A stretch of DNA of 64,000 nucleotides from JAKIWV01 sp963773945 (GTDB lineage: Archaea; Thermoplasmatota; Thermoplasmata; Lutacidiplasmatales; UBA184), in NCBI GenBank assembly GCA_963773945.1, contig CAVZDD010000005.1, forward strand, positions 744,001-808,000, given 5' to 3'. This document shows positions 43,122 to 51,782 of the stretch, piece after piece (the first letter of the stretch is position 1; each line of letters begins with the position of its first letter). Both the position numbers and the translations under genes were made by a program. The notes beneath the pieces were generated by a model. That model worked only from the letters and a program-made list of their open reading frames with translations. It did not search any database and was not told the origin of the DNA.

Positions 43122-44429
43122 ATGCACTACTCGGCCGACGCGCTTCGCCGACGGCCCGGCCGCACCGCGCTCACCGCGTTGGGGATCGGGCTCGCGACGG
43201 CCCTGGTCCTCGTCCTGCTCTCTGTATCCGCGGGGATCCAGGTCAGCGCGTACCGGCTCGCCACCTCGAGCGGGGTCGACCTCCTGGGGACCAGCACGAA
43301 CACCTCCCTCACCTCGAGCAGTTTCCCGCCGGTTCCCGGCGCACACCGCCTAGCCCACGCCATTCCCGCGAGCGATTCGAATGTCGCGACGGCGAGCCCG
43401 TGGCTCGTCTCCTCACTCGTGTTCGCCAACGCGTCCTTGTTCGCCGCCAGTAACCTTTCGAGCAACGGCAGTGCCGTCCCGCCGGGATGGCAGCCCGCCA
43501 GCGCGACCTCTATCGGCTGGATCCCGGACGACAACGCCGGTTTGGAAGTACCCTCCCTCGTGACGGGGTCGAACCTCGCAGCACCGGGGGACCCTCACTA
43601 TGCGAACGGGAGCTACACGGGGCCTCGAATCGACGACGTGGTGCTCAACACCGCGCTCGCTCAGCTGTTGCACGTCGGGCCCAACTCCACCCTATGGGCG
43701 AGCGCGCAGTCTCCTTCGGGTCCTTCGGCCCTGGCGAGCTGGTTCGCGCAAGCGACCTCCTTCCGAGTCGTCGGCCTGAGTGGACCGTTCTGGTTTCTCC
43801 CCTCCGCCGCGCTGGGTATGTTCTACCTTTCCGAGCTCCAGGAGGTGGTCGGTGGAGAGGCAGTTTCGGCCGACTACGCTTCGCTCGTTTTGATCCATTT
43901 GAATGATCCCACTCTCGCGAGCCAGGACCAAGCGCGTCTCAGCGCCGCTTTCCCCGCGATCACGTTCTTCACACTCGGGAACGTTCTCGGCGCGATTCAG
44001 CACGTGGTCGACCTGTATCGGACGTTCGGCACGCTGGTCGGGTTGATCGGGCTCCTCGTGGCCACCCTTTTCACGGCGACAGTCCTTCTGATGAGCGTTG
44101 AGGACCGGAGTCGCGAACTCGCCCTGCTTCGCGCGATTGGTTACTCCCGGGCCCAGGTCGGGGGATTCGTCGTCGAGGAGGGCCTCCTGCTTGCCGGCCT
44201 CGGCCTCCTGGTTGGCCTCCCGTTCGGGTTTGTCGGAGCCACGTTACTCAACGACTTCCTGAGCCGCTTAGTGTCCGGCCTTCCGACGGGATTCAGCTTC
44301 GTTTCGTTCAACGGGTCGGTAATCGGCGAGGGAGTCGTCGAGGTCCTGGTCATCGGACTGGTCGCATCGCTGATCCCACTGGTCCGGGCGCTCCGGATTC
44401 CCGTGGCGGAGGAGCTGCGCGCCGCATGA
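43122..44429 (+). CDS. MacB/FtsX-type ABC transporter permease (first)
   Basis: 435 residues. One N-terminal membrane segment (LTALGIGLATALVLVLLS), a large extracellular domain (about 50-310) and three C-terminal membrane helices with the FtsX signature MSVEDRSRELALLRAIGYSRAQVGGFVVEEG. MacB-like systems drive transport or mechanical signalling across the membrane without the substrate passing through it. Overlaps the next permease by ATGA (44426-44429). The substrate is unknown. Confidence 0.85.
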   Translation: MHYSADALRRRPGRTALTALGIGLATALVLVLLSVSAGIQVSAYRLATSSGVDLLGTSTNTSLTSSSFPPVPGAHRLAHAIPASDSNVATASPWLVSSLVFANASLFAASNLSSNGSAVPPGWQPASATSIGWIPDDNAGLEVPSLVTGSNLAAPGDPHYANGSYTGPRIDDVVLNTALAQLLHVGPNSTLWASAQSPSGPSALASWFAQATSFRVVGLSGPFWFLPSAALGMFYLSELQEVVGGEAVSADYASLVLIHLNDPTLASQDQARLSAAFPAITFFTLGNVLGAIQHVVDLYRTFGTLVGLIGLLVATLFTATVLLMSVEDRSRELALLRAIGYSRAQVGGFVVEEGLLLAGLGLLVGLPFGFVGATLLNDFLSRLVSGLPTGFSFVSFNGSVIGEGVVEVLVIGLVASLIPLVRALRIPVAEELRAA

Positions 44430-45682
44430 ACGCGATCCGCTGGTCCCTCCGGTGGCGATCCCTCCGGCATCGGACGGCCCAGACCTTCCTCGCCGTGGCC
44501 GCGATCGGCGCTGCGGTGGCGCTCCCCGTGGTGCTGCTTTCTGTCGGCGGAGGCGTCTACACCCACGAACTCTCGTCGATCGAAGGGGCGGGCTTCTCGA
44601 TCTCGGTAGATACGGCGGCGAATCACGGCATCGCCGATGCCCACGCGCTGACCAAACAGTTCGACGCGCTCAGCGGGGTCGCTGCAGCGTCGCCCCTCCT
44701 GAGCGTGCCCGTGGACCTCTTCCTGCCGGATGGGACGGCGGTCCCGGTGCTGGCCGAAGGCGTCATTCCTACCGAGTTCGCCGCCACCCAAAGCTCGGCG
44801 GAGCGTGCGCTGCTGCCCCCGTCGGTGACGCTCGGGGACCCCGATGATACGATTCACTACGCCAACGGAAACTATACCGGTCCGTCCAGCGACCAGCTCC
44901 TGCTCTCTACCCCTCTGCTACAGACGCTGAACGTCTCGATCGGTGCGAGCGTCGCGCTGTCCCCCACCTCGAACGCCAGTGCGGGAACCTCGTTTACCGT
45001 GGAGGGCGGCTTTGGGCTGCCGCCGGGACTACTGGGTCCGTCGCCGGTCTTCGTCGCCCTCCTGCCCCTTTCCCAGCTTCAATCGCTTGTCGGGTTCGCC
45101 CGCGGGTCTTCGGGGGCGATCCTGGACGACGCCGACAGCATTCAGGTGGCGATGGTCCCCGCCTTGGCGGCGAGCCCGACCGCAGTGCAACGCGTGGCGT
45201 CCGAGATCCAGGCGATGGTTCCGTACTATTCGGTGACCTCGCTCACTCAGCAGACCACCGAGATTCAAAACGCGCAGGCCGTGATCACAGGCTTCTACGT
45301 GGGCCTCTCGTCGGTGGGTCTCATCGTCGGCTTGCTGTTCCTCGTGATCATCCTACTGCGACGCGTCGAGCAGGAACGTCAGTCCATCGGCATTCGTCGG
45401 GCCATTGGGGTGCCGGCCTGGATGGTGGCCCGCGGCATCATCGCGGAAGCACTCGGCCTGACGCTCGGAGGGCTGGCGTCCGGCGTCACCGCGGGCATCG
45501 TGACGGTTGAGTTGCTCGCCCATTACGGGTCGAGTACCGTGTCGGACATCGCCAGTCTGGCGGTCTTCAACCCGGTCGAATTGGTCGCCCTGTCGGCTGC
45601 CCTCGTGGGTCTCGCCCTCGTCGCGAGTGCGCTCCCGGTCCGCCGGGCCCTCGGACTGTCCCTCCCCGAGGTGCTGCGATGA
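44426..45682 (+). CDS. MacB/FtsX-type ABC transporter permease (second)
   Basis: 418 residues, same design as its upstream neighbour: N-terminal helix (TFLAVAAIGAAVALPVVLLS), outer domain, and three C-terminal helices with RVEQERQSIGIRRAIGVPAW before helix 3. Both permeases contain a similar outer-domain stretch (YANGxYTGP) and are probably a duplicated pair forming a heterodimer. Overlaps the ATPase gene by ATGA (45679-45682). Confidence 0.85.
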   Translation: MNAIRWSLRWRSLRHRTAQTFLAVAAIGAAVALPVVLLSVGGGVYTHELSSIEGAGFSISVDTAANHGIADAHALTKQFDALSGVAAASPLLSVPVDLFLPDGTAVPVLAEGVIPTEFAATQSSAERALLPPSVTLGDPDDTIHYANGNYTGPSSDQLLLSTPLLQTLNVSIGASVALSPTSNASAGTSFTVEGGFGLPPGLLGPSPVFVALLPLSQLQSLVGFARGSSGAILDDADSIQVAMVPALAASPTAVQRVASEIQAMVPYYSVTSLTQQTTEIQNAQAVITGFYVGLSSVGLIVGLLFLVIILLRRVEQERQSIGIRRAIGVPAWMVARGIIAEALGLTLGGLASGVTAGIVTVELLAHYGSSTVSDIASLAVFNPVELVALSAALVGLALVASALPVRRALGLSLPEVLR

Positions 45683-46377
45683 GTGGCCCGGTGACGATCC
45701 GGCTGGACAAGGTCCGTCGAGTCTATCATGCCGGAGAGCCGGACGAGGTTCGCGCCCTGGATGGGGTGGACCTCGCCATCGCTCCGGGCGAGTACCTCTC
45801 TGTCGAGGGACCTTCCGGCTCTGGCAAGACCACGCTCCTGAACCTGTTGGGCCTGCTGGACGTTCCGACCGACGGGCACGTCCTCTGGCAAGGCACCCCG
45901 GTCGAGCGGTTCGCGGAACGCGAGCGGACGCGCCTGCGTCGGACTGGCATCGGCTTCATCTTTCAACGATTCTATCTTCTGCCCACCTTGACCGCCCTCG
46001 AGAACGTCGAACTGCCGCTCCAGGCCCAGGGAGTCCCCGGGTCGGAACGCCGACGCCGGGCGAGCGCCCTGCTGGCGCAGGTCGGCCTCGCGGACCGGGA
46101 GCGGTCGTTCCCCCACCAACTGTCCGGCGGCGAGGAGCAGCGCGTCGCAATCGCCCGGGCGTTGGCCAATTCCCCGCAGCTGCTGCTCGCGGACGAGCCG
46201 ACGGGCGAACTCGACTCGGTCCGGGCTCAGCAGGTTCTCGACCTCCTCGAGGTGGCCCACCAGAGCACCGGCGCCGCGGTCGTCGTCGTGACCCACAACC
46301 CAACGGTCGCGGCCCGCGCCGCGCGGCACCTCACGATGCGCGATGGTCGAATCGTCGGCGATACCGCGGGACGGTAA
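45679..46377 (+). CDS. ABC transporter ATPase (LolD/MacB-type)
   Basis: 232 residues. Walker A VEGPSGSGKTTLLNLLG, Q-loop region FIFQRFYLLPTLTALENVELPL typical of LolD/MacB ATPases, signature LSGGEEQRVAIARAL (E instead of the usual Q at the fifth position), Walker B LLLADEPTGELDS, H-loop VVTHNP. Energises the two upstream permeases. Only four bases before the abce1 ATG, so that gene may be read through from here. Confidence 0.9.
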   Translation: MSGPVTIRLDKVRRVYHAGEPDEVRALDGVDLAIAPGEYLSVEGPSGSGKTTLLNLLGLLDVPTDGHVLWQGTPVERFAERERTRLRRTGIGFIFQRFYLLPTLTALENVELPLQAQGVPGSERRRRASALLAQVGLADRERSFPHQLSGGEEQRVAIARALANSPQLLLADEPTGELDSVRAQQVLDLLEVAHQSTGAAVVVVTHNPTVAARAARHLTMRDGRIVGDTAGR

Positions 46378-46381
46378 CCCG

Positions 46382-48160
46382 ATGGCCCGGATTGCCATTC
46401 TGCTCAACGACCGCTGCCACCCGAAGGAGTGCCAGTGGGAATGCCAAGCGTACTGCCCGCCGGTCCGGATGGGCCAGGAGTGCATTATCGAGGGACCCCT
46501 CGGCAAACCGATCATCTCCGAAACGCTGTGCATCGGCTGCGGGATCTGCGTCCACAAGTGTCCCTTCGACGCCATCAAGATCCTCAACACGCCCGAGGCC
46601 GACGAGGCGGAGATCGTGCATCGCTACGGGTACAACGGCTTTCGACTGTACCGTCTCCCGTTGCCTGCGCCTCAGGGGATCGTGGGATTGCTGGGTCCCA
46701 ACGGTACGGGGAAGTCGACCGCGCTGCGGATCCTCGCCGGCGCGGAGGTTCCGAATCTCGGTGCCTATGACCGGCCGGGCTCCTGGGAAAACGTGGTCGA
46801 GCATTTCCGGGGCACATCGCTGCAGAGTCACTTCCAGCGGATCGCCCGGGGGGAGCTACGGGCCGCGATCAAGCCGCAGTACGTCGACCAGCTCGCGGCA
46901 ACGGGGCAGATTGTCTCCGACTACGTGGGGGGGACCGGCGGCAATGCGTCCACCGCGCTCGCGTCCGTCGGGCTGGCCGGGAAGGAATCGAGACCCGTCA
47001 GCGAACTTTCCGGGGGCGAACTCCAGCTCGCGGCGATCGCTCGCACGCTCGCGACGGAGGCGGACCTGTACCTCTTCGACGAGCCGTCGAGCTACCTCGA
47101 TATCGTCCATCGACTCGAGATCGCCCGGGTTCTCCGCCGCCTGGGCCAGGTGAAAAGCGTGCTCGTGGTGGAACACGACCTCGCGCTGCTCGATTACCTG
47201 GCCGATAAGTCACACCTGCTCTATGGCGAGGAGGCGGCCTTTGGGGTTATCTCGCACCCGCTGCCCATGCGAACGGCGATCAACACGTATCTCACGGGCT
47301 ATCTGCGGGACGAGAACGTACGCTTCCGGACCGAGGCGATCCGCTTCACGGCCCACCCGCCCAAATCGGCCGCCTTCCGGAGTGCCAAGGTGGTCTTCGG
47401 GCCGATGGAGAAACAGTACCCCTCTTTCCGGCTCCGCGTCACCGGGGGCACGCTGCCGAAGGGGGAGACCATCGGGATCGTCGGCCCCAACGCGACGGGC
47501 AAAACCACATTCGTGAAGATGCTGGCCGGAGTCGAGCCGCCGACCTCCGGGACGCCTCCGAAGGGCGTGACGGTGAGCTACAAGCCCCAGTATCTCAAGG
47601 CGACGCAGGCCGCCAGCCTGAGGGAGCGGCTCGTCGCCCTGGCCAGCGACCCCGAGTTCGACGTCGGCGCGCTCGAGAAGGAACTCATTCCCGCGCTCCG
47701 GCTGGACGGCGTGCTCGATGTGGCGCTTCCGGATCTTTCCGGCGGAGAGCTCCAGCGGGCTGCGGTCGCGCTCTCGCTGGCGCGCCGGGCCACGCTCTAC
47801 CTGCTGGATGAGCCGTCGGCCTACCTCGACGCCGACGAACGAATGAACATGGCCCGATTGATCCGACGGCGGGTGGAACACGAGAGCGCCACGGCGCTCG
47901 TCGTCGACCACGATGTCTATTTCCTCGACCTGGCGTGCGATGGCCTCATGGTGTTCGTGCCCGACGGGCCCGACGGAAGCGCGGGACGTGGAGAGGGTCC
48001 CTTCGCGATGCGGGAGGGGATGAATCGCCTCCTCCGACAGGTCGAGGTCACGTTCCGGCGAGATCCCGAAACGCTCCGGCCGCGGATCAACCAGGAAGAT
48101 TCCGTGCTCGACCGGGAACAGCGGGCCAAGGGGGAGTACTACTACGAAGCCGTCGCCTGA
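46382..48160 (+). CDS. Ribosome recycling ATPase ABCE1 (Rli1)
   Basis: 592 residues from the ATG at 46382. N-terminal iron-sulfur domain with eight Cys (RCHPKECQWECQAYCPPV, LCIGCGICVHKCPFDAI), then two ABC cassettes: Walker A GPNGTGKSTALRIL and GPNATGKTTFVKML, signatures LSGGELQLAAIA and LSGGELQRAAVA, Walker B LYLFDEPSSYLD and LYLLDEPSAYLD. It splits ribosomes after termination together with aRF1/Pelota. Found in archaea and eukaryotes but not in bacteria, so it anchors the archaeal assignment. Confidence 0.96.
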   Translation: MARIAILLNDRCHPKECQWECQAYCPPVRMGQECIIEGPLGKPIISETLCIGCGICVHKCPFDAIKILNTPEADEAEIVHRYGYNGFRLYRLPLPAPQGIVGLLGPNGTGKSTALRILAGAEVPNLGAYDRPGSWENVVEHFRGTSLQSHFQRIARGELRAAIKPQYVDQLAATGQIVSDYVGGTGGNASTALASVGLAGKESRPVSELSGGELQLAAIARTLATEADLYLFDEPSSYLDIVHRLEIARVLRRLGQVKSVLVVEHDLALLDYLADKSHLLYGEEAAFGVISHPLPMRTAINTYLTGYLRDENVRFRTEAIRFTAHPPKSAAFRSAKVVFGPMEKQYPSFRLRVTGGTLPKGETIGIVGPNATGKTTFVKMLAGVEPPTSGTPPKGVTVSYKPQYLKATQAASLRERLVALASDPEFDVGALEKELIPALRLDGVLDVALPDLSGGELQRAAVALSLARRATLYLLDEPSAYLDADERMNMARLIRRRVEHESATALVVDHDVYFLDLACDGLMVFVPDGPDGSAGRGEGPFAMREGMNRLLRQVEVTFRRDPETLRPRINQEDSVLDREQRAKGEYYYEAVA

Positions 48161-48218
48161 ACCCACGGCGTCGGCGGCCGGCAAAGGTCCCCGCCCCAAG
48201 CGTCCTCCGTCGTACCGG

Positions 48219-48707
48219 ATGCCGGCCAAACTGTCCGCGGGCGTCATTGGGCTCTATCTGGTTCTCATGGGACTGCTCGCCTATCTGGGCTCGGAGCGAC
48301 TCCTCAACGCCCTGGTGGCGGAGGCACTGGTGGCGGCGCTCGTCCTGTACCTGGGACGGTACCTCTCGACGCGGTACCGATTGACCCATTACAGCTTCAT
48401 GGCGCTGCGTTTGTTCGGCAGCCGCCGTATCCCGCTGGAAGAGATCCGGCACGCCTCCCATGCGAGCCTTCGAGACCTCGCGCCGGTGAGTTTCATCGGC
48501 AGCTGGGGCTGGCGGGGCCGGATGTGGAGCCCCCGGATGGGCCATTTCGATACGGTCCACACGACCTCGGAGGGCTTGCTCATCTCCGGCGGCGAGGGAG
48601 TTCCGGTCTTCATCTCCCCGCAGGACCCGGACGCCTTCCTGGCCGAACTGTCGCGGCGAGTCCGCTCCTACAATCCCGACATCGATATCGAGACCACCGC
48701 CGGGTGA
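48219..48707 (+). CDS. Small membrane protein with PH-like domain
   Basis: 162 residues from the ATG at 48219. Two N-terminal membrane helices (AGVIGLYLVLMGLLAYLG, ALVAEALVAALVLYLG) are followed by a beta-rich domain like bacterial PH-domain (DUF304-type) proteins: TRYRLTHYSFMALRLFGSRRIPLEEI and FDTVHTTSEGLLISGG. Function unknown; likely sits on the cytoplasmic face of the membrane. Confidence 0.65.
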   Translation: MPAKLSAGVIGLYLVLMGLLAYLGSERLLNALVAEALVAALVLYLGRYLSTRYRLTHYSFMALRLFGSRRIPLEEIRHASHASLRDLAPVSFIGSWGWRGRMWSPRMGHFDTVHTTSEGLLISGGEGVPVFISPQDPDAFLAELSRRVRSYNPDIDIETTAG

Positions 48708-48717
48708 GTCGGTCGGA

Positions 48718-49008
48718 TTACTTCGTTTCGGGTTCGGAGCTGTTCTCCGACGGAGAGGCCGAGGCCGCCGGCGTCGCGCTCTTGGACTGCCACGCGGTCA
48801 TCCCCGACGAATGCTTCCGGAGGTAGCGGGCGCCCAGCCAAACGCCAAACAACCCGAAGACCACAGCGAATACGAGGGCGAAGACGACGAGATAGATGAT
48901 CCCGAGCAGGAGGCTGCTGAGGTCCCAGAATCCAAACTGCTGGCCCAAGAACACCAGGCACAGGCCCACGACGAGCCCGCTTCCCGCTCCACTACTGCCC
49001 GCGCCCAT
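48718..49008 (-). CDS. Small two-helix membrane protein
   Basis: 96 residues. A Gly/Ser start and two close hydrophobic segments (GLVVGLCLVFLGQQFGFW and LGIIYLVVFALVFAVVFGLF), then a Ser/Glu/Ala-rich hydrophilic tail. It follows the 49010-49708 gene by one base on the same strand and is probably cotranscribed. No family recognised. Confidence 0.65.
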   Translation of the reverse strand: MGAGSSGAGSGLVVGLCLVFLGQQFGFWDLSSLLLGIIYLVVFALVFAVVFGLFGVWLGARYLRKHSSGMTAWQSKSATPAASASPSENSSEPETK

Positions 49009-49009
49009 C

Positions 49010-49708
49010 TTAGGTCTTCTCCGGCGGTGAGGAGGAGATGTCGGTCGGGGTCTCGGTCTCTTCCTCTTGACCGGTCTTCGTCGGCGGGACCTTCCGGGTC
49101 TTGTCCATCGCCCGGGGGCCGACGGTGGCGATCATGTAGAGCTCGGCGATCGTGAGGAGGATCAGGCCCACGGTGGCCGCCACGAGGTCGTACGGTTGGG
49201 CGACCCGGACGTAGAAGTTCTCACTCCAAAGGGTGTTGCCGGCCGGATTCTCGAGGTAGGCGTGGACCTCGTAGACGCCCTGAAGGTACCACTTGAACTC
49301 GGTCAGGTCGTACGTCATACTGATCGTTCCGCCGGATGCCCCGAAGGGCGTGGACTCGACCTGTTGCTTCGTGTAGGCCGGGAACCCGAGGAATAAGATT
49401 ACCAGAAAGGCCTGGGAAACCCCTGTCCCGGTAGTGGGGCCCGTGAAGACGAACTGCACCGTCGCGATAGTAGAGAACGTCCAGCTGATCGCAGCAGCGT
49501 CGCTGACGGCGGTGTCGGTGTTGACTCCGTTCCACAGCACCATGCCCGTGACTCCGGTCTGGGCCGGAATAAGGGTCGAGCTTGCGCCACGGGCTTGGGA
49601 CAGCACGCCCACCCCGTACGGAGCGAGAAAAACGACCGCCAACGCCACCGAGAGCAAGGGAAGGAGTCTCACTCCTCTCCGGGCCGAAACTCGAAAAGAC
49701 TGCCGCAC
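49010..49708 (-). CDS. Membrane-anchored protein of unknown function
   Basis: About 232 residues. Start at the GTG at 49708, supported by a TATA-like box 26-27 bases upstream; longer frames reach 49798, inside the neighbouring gene. N-terminal membrane segment (LLPLLSVALAVVFLAPYGVG), an outer beta-rich domain (about 40-160), a second membrane segment (VAATVGLILLTIAELYMIA) and an acidic cytoplasmic tail. Two membrane passes bracket an outer domain. Not recognised; pairs with the small two-helix protein downstream. Confidence 0.7.
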   Translation of the reverse strand: MRQSFRVSARRGVRLLPLLSVALAVVFLAPYGVGVLSQARGASSTLIPAQTGVTGMVLWNGVNTDTAVSDAAAISWTFSTIATVQFVFTGPTTGTGVSQAFLVILFLGFPAYTKQQVESTPFGASGGTISMTYDLTEFKWYLQGVYEVHAYLENPAGNTLWSENFYVRVAQPYDLVAATVGLILLTIAELYMIATVGPRAMDKTRKVPPTKTGQEEETETPTDISSSPPEKT

Positions 49709-49730
49709 GGCGCGAGCAGTCTCCTCGGGG

Positions 49731-49739
49731 CTAAGAATG
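49731..49739 (-). promoter_or_regulatory. TATA-like box deciding the start of the 49010-49708 gene
   Basis: CATTCTTAG on the minus strand is centred 26-27 bases before the GTG at 49708. Confidence 0.5.
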
Positions 49740-49772
49740 TATGGGTTCCACCTTCGGCGAAGCTTCCGACCG

Positions 49773-51272
49773 TCAGTACCGAGGCATCGTAGGGTCAATT
49801 TTCTCGGCCCAAGCCTCGATCCCGCCCTTCAGACTCGATACGTGCGTGAACCCCAGCTCGAGGAGCATCTGAGTGCCCTGGGCCGACCGGCGCCCGGAGT
49901 GGCAGTAGAGAACCACCTCCCTGGCATGCGCGAGTTCGGTGACGCGTTGCGGCAGCTCTCCGAGCGGGATCAGCGTCGCGCCCGATAGGTGGGCGATCTC
50001 CCATTCTGACGGGTTACGTACGTCGATCACGAGCGGCGGGTCCTCCCCCGAGAGCCGGGCCGAGAGAGCTTCCGGCGTGATCTCGGGGATCTCGTCGGTC
50101 GCTGCGAGGTCTCCGGCCGCTGTGACGCCGCAGAAGGCCGGATAATCGATGAGGCCGGTCTGCGTCGGATGCGTACCGCAGATGACGCAGTCCGGATTCT
50201 TCCGGAGGCGAAGCTCGCGGAACCGCAGGGTGAGGGCATCGAACAGCAGCAGCCGGCCGATGAGGGGCTCCCCCACGCCGAGGAGGAGTTTCACCGTCTC
50301 GGTGGCCTGGATCGTCCCGATGAGCCCCGGTAGCACGCCGAAGACCCCGCCCTCGGCGCAGGACGGGACGAGACCCGGAGGTGGAGGTTCGGGGTACAGG
50401 CACCGATAGCACGGGCCCCGGCGCGAGTCGAAGACGCTCGCCTGCCCCTCGAAGCGGTATATCGAACCGTAGACATTGGGTTTTCCGAGAAGAACCGAGG
50501 CATCGTTCACGAGGTATCGCGTGGGAAAGTTGTCTGTTCCGTCGAGGATCACGTCGTACGGCCGTAGCGTTTCCATCGCGTTCTCGCTCGTGAGATGTTG
50601 CTCGTAGGTCCGGACGGTCACATCCGGATTCAGGTCCGTGAGCCGGTCCCGCGCCGCCTCGAGCTTGGGCCGTCCCACGTCCCGGGTTCCGTACATCACC
50701 TGGCGTTGCAGGTTCGAGGCCTCGACCCGGTCGAAATCGACGAGACCAATCTCGCCGACGCCGGCCGCCGCCAGATAGAGGGCGGCGGGGGAAGCGAGTC
50801 CACCGGCGCCGACCAGCAGAACCTTCGACGCGCGGAGCCTGCGCTGACCCTTCACGCCGACTTCTGGCAGGAGGAGGTGCCGACTGTACCGTCGCATCTG
50901 ATCCCGGGTGAGCGGGGGACCTAGCCCCTCTGCGTCCGAGTTCAAACTGACGAGAGGAGCGGGACGGCCCGCGGAGCGAACCGACTCCGCAGGGGAACCG
51001 CCGGCGATCGCGGGGACGATGCTAAGGACGTCTCCCGGGTGAACGGGAGTTGCTTCCTGCTGGAGATACCGTACATCCTCGTCGTTCAGGTAGACGGTGA
51101 CGAAGTTCCGGAGCTGGCCGGCGGTACCATAGAGATGCTTCTCGAGCCCGTGATGCTCCCGTACGAGTCCCCGGAGGACTTCGCCGACCGTGGACCCTTC
51201 CGCTTCGGAGACGGAGGCGCCGCCGGTGAAACTGCGAAGGGGAGTCGGGACTTTGACCTGCACTTTCGACAT
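49773..51272 (-). CDS. CysO/MoaD-like sulfur carrier fused to MoeB/ThiF-type activating enzyme and rhodanese
   Basis: About 499 residues from the ATG at 51272. Three domains. (1) Residues 1-92: ubiquitin-like sulfur carrier ending SIVPAIAGG, which is how free CysO/MoaD proteins end, but here the Gly-Gly (91-92) is internal. (2) About 120-370: E1-like adenylating enzyme with VGAGGLASPAALYLAAAGVGEI, DGTDNFPTRYLVND and zinc Cys pairs PCYRC and CVICG. (3) About 390-499: rhodanese with active Cys in LYCHSGRRSAQ. It activates the carrier C terminus and loads sulfur. The carrier would need cleavage after Gly-Gly; the neighbouring JAMM protease is the obvious candidate. Own TATA-like box. Confidence 0.9.
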   Translation of the reverse strand: MSKVQVKVPTPLRSFTGGASVSEAEGSTVGEVLRGLVREHHGLEKHLYGTAGQLRNFVTVYLNDEDVRYLQQEATPVHPGDVLSIVPAIAGGSPAESVRSAGRPAPLVSLNSDAEGLGPPLTRDQMRRYSRHLLLPEVGVKGQRRLRASKVLLVGAGGLASPAALYLAAAGVGEIGLVDFDRVEASNLQRQVMYGTRDVGRPKLEAARDRLTDLNPDVTVRTYEQHLTSENAMETLRPYDVILDGTDNFPTRYLVNDASVLLGKPNVYGSIYRFEGQASVFDSRRGPCYRCLYPEPPPPGLVPSCAEGGVFGVLPGLIGTIQATETVKLLLGVGEPLIGRLLLFDALTLRFRELRLRKNPDCVICGTHPTQTGLIDYPAFCGVTAAGDLAATDEIPEITPEALSARLSGEDPPLVIDVRNPSEWEIAHLSGATLIPLGELPQRVTELAHAREVVLYCHSGRRSAQGTQMLLELGFTHVSSLKGGIEAWAEKIDPTMPRY

Positions 51273-51299
51273 GGGAGGAAGTGTCCCCGTGGGCCGGCT

Positions 51300-51308
51300 G
51301 ATATTACT
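51300..51308 (-). promoter_or_regulatory. TATA-like box of the carrier-E1-rhodanese gene
   Basis: AGTAATATC on the minus strand, centred about 32 bases before the ATG at 51272. It shows that this gene can be transcribed separately from cysM and the JAMM gene just upstream. Confidence 0.5.
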
Positions 51309-51326
51309 CCCTCCCTTACCCATTCT

Positions 51327-51782
51327 TCACCTCGACGCGGTTTCTAAGCGCTCCGCGGTCCACGACACGGGGGAGAATCGGCGCAGGTCGGGGTCGAGCT
51401 CGAAGGCCCCGATGTCGCCGGCCCGTCCGTGATCGACCGCAAGCACGAGGTAGGTGTACCAAGGCCAAGCATGCTCTTGGTCGAAGAGCGACGGAACGGC
51501 CGGGTGGTCCGGATGCGAGTGGTAGAATCCGACGACCGCTTCTCCCGTTCCTTCGAGGGAACTCTCGAATTGGCGGAGCGTTTCGGGTGGTATCACGAAT
51601 CGGCGGCCCCGAGGGCCTTCCACTTCGTTCTCCATCGGCGTCACTCGAACGAGTCGCCGAATAGGGTGAGTCTCGCCCGCCGGCTCCCGCGCCACGAGGA
51701 AGCCGCAGCACTCCTCCGGGTAGGTGGCCTCCGCGTGACGGCGGATTGTTTCTACGAGTTCGGGGGAAAGGGAGACGTTCAC
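51327..51782 (-). CDS. JAMM/MPN+ metalloprotease (Mec-like)
   Basis: 151 residues. Start at the GTG at 51782: it forms a GTGA overlap with the cysM stop and has GGAGG seven bases ahead; ATG at 51797 is the alternative. JAMM motif complete: Glu in YPEECCGFL, then GFYHSHPDHPAVPSLFDQEHA with the HxHP...S..D metal site. In the Mec-CysO system such enzymes cleave after the carrier Gly-Gly to release bound cysteine. Context (cysM upstream, CysO-like fusion downstream) fits that role, and here it could also process the internal Gly-Gly of the fusion protein. Confidence 0.9.
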   Translation of the reverse strand: MNVSLSPELVETIRRHAEATYPEECCGFLVAREPAGETHPIRRLVRVTPMENEVEGPRGRRFVIPPETLRQFESSLEGTGEAVVGFYHSHPDHPAVPSLFDQEHAWPWYTYLVLAVDHGRAGDIGAFELDPDLRRFSPVSWTAERLETASR

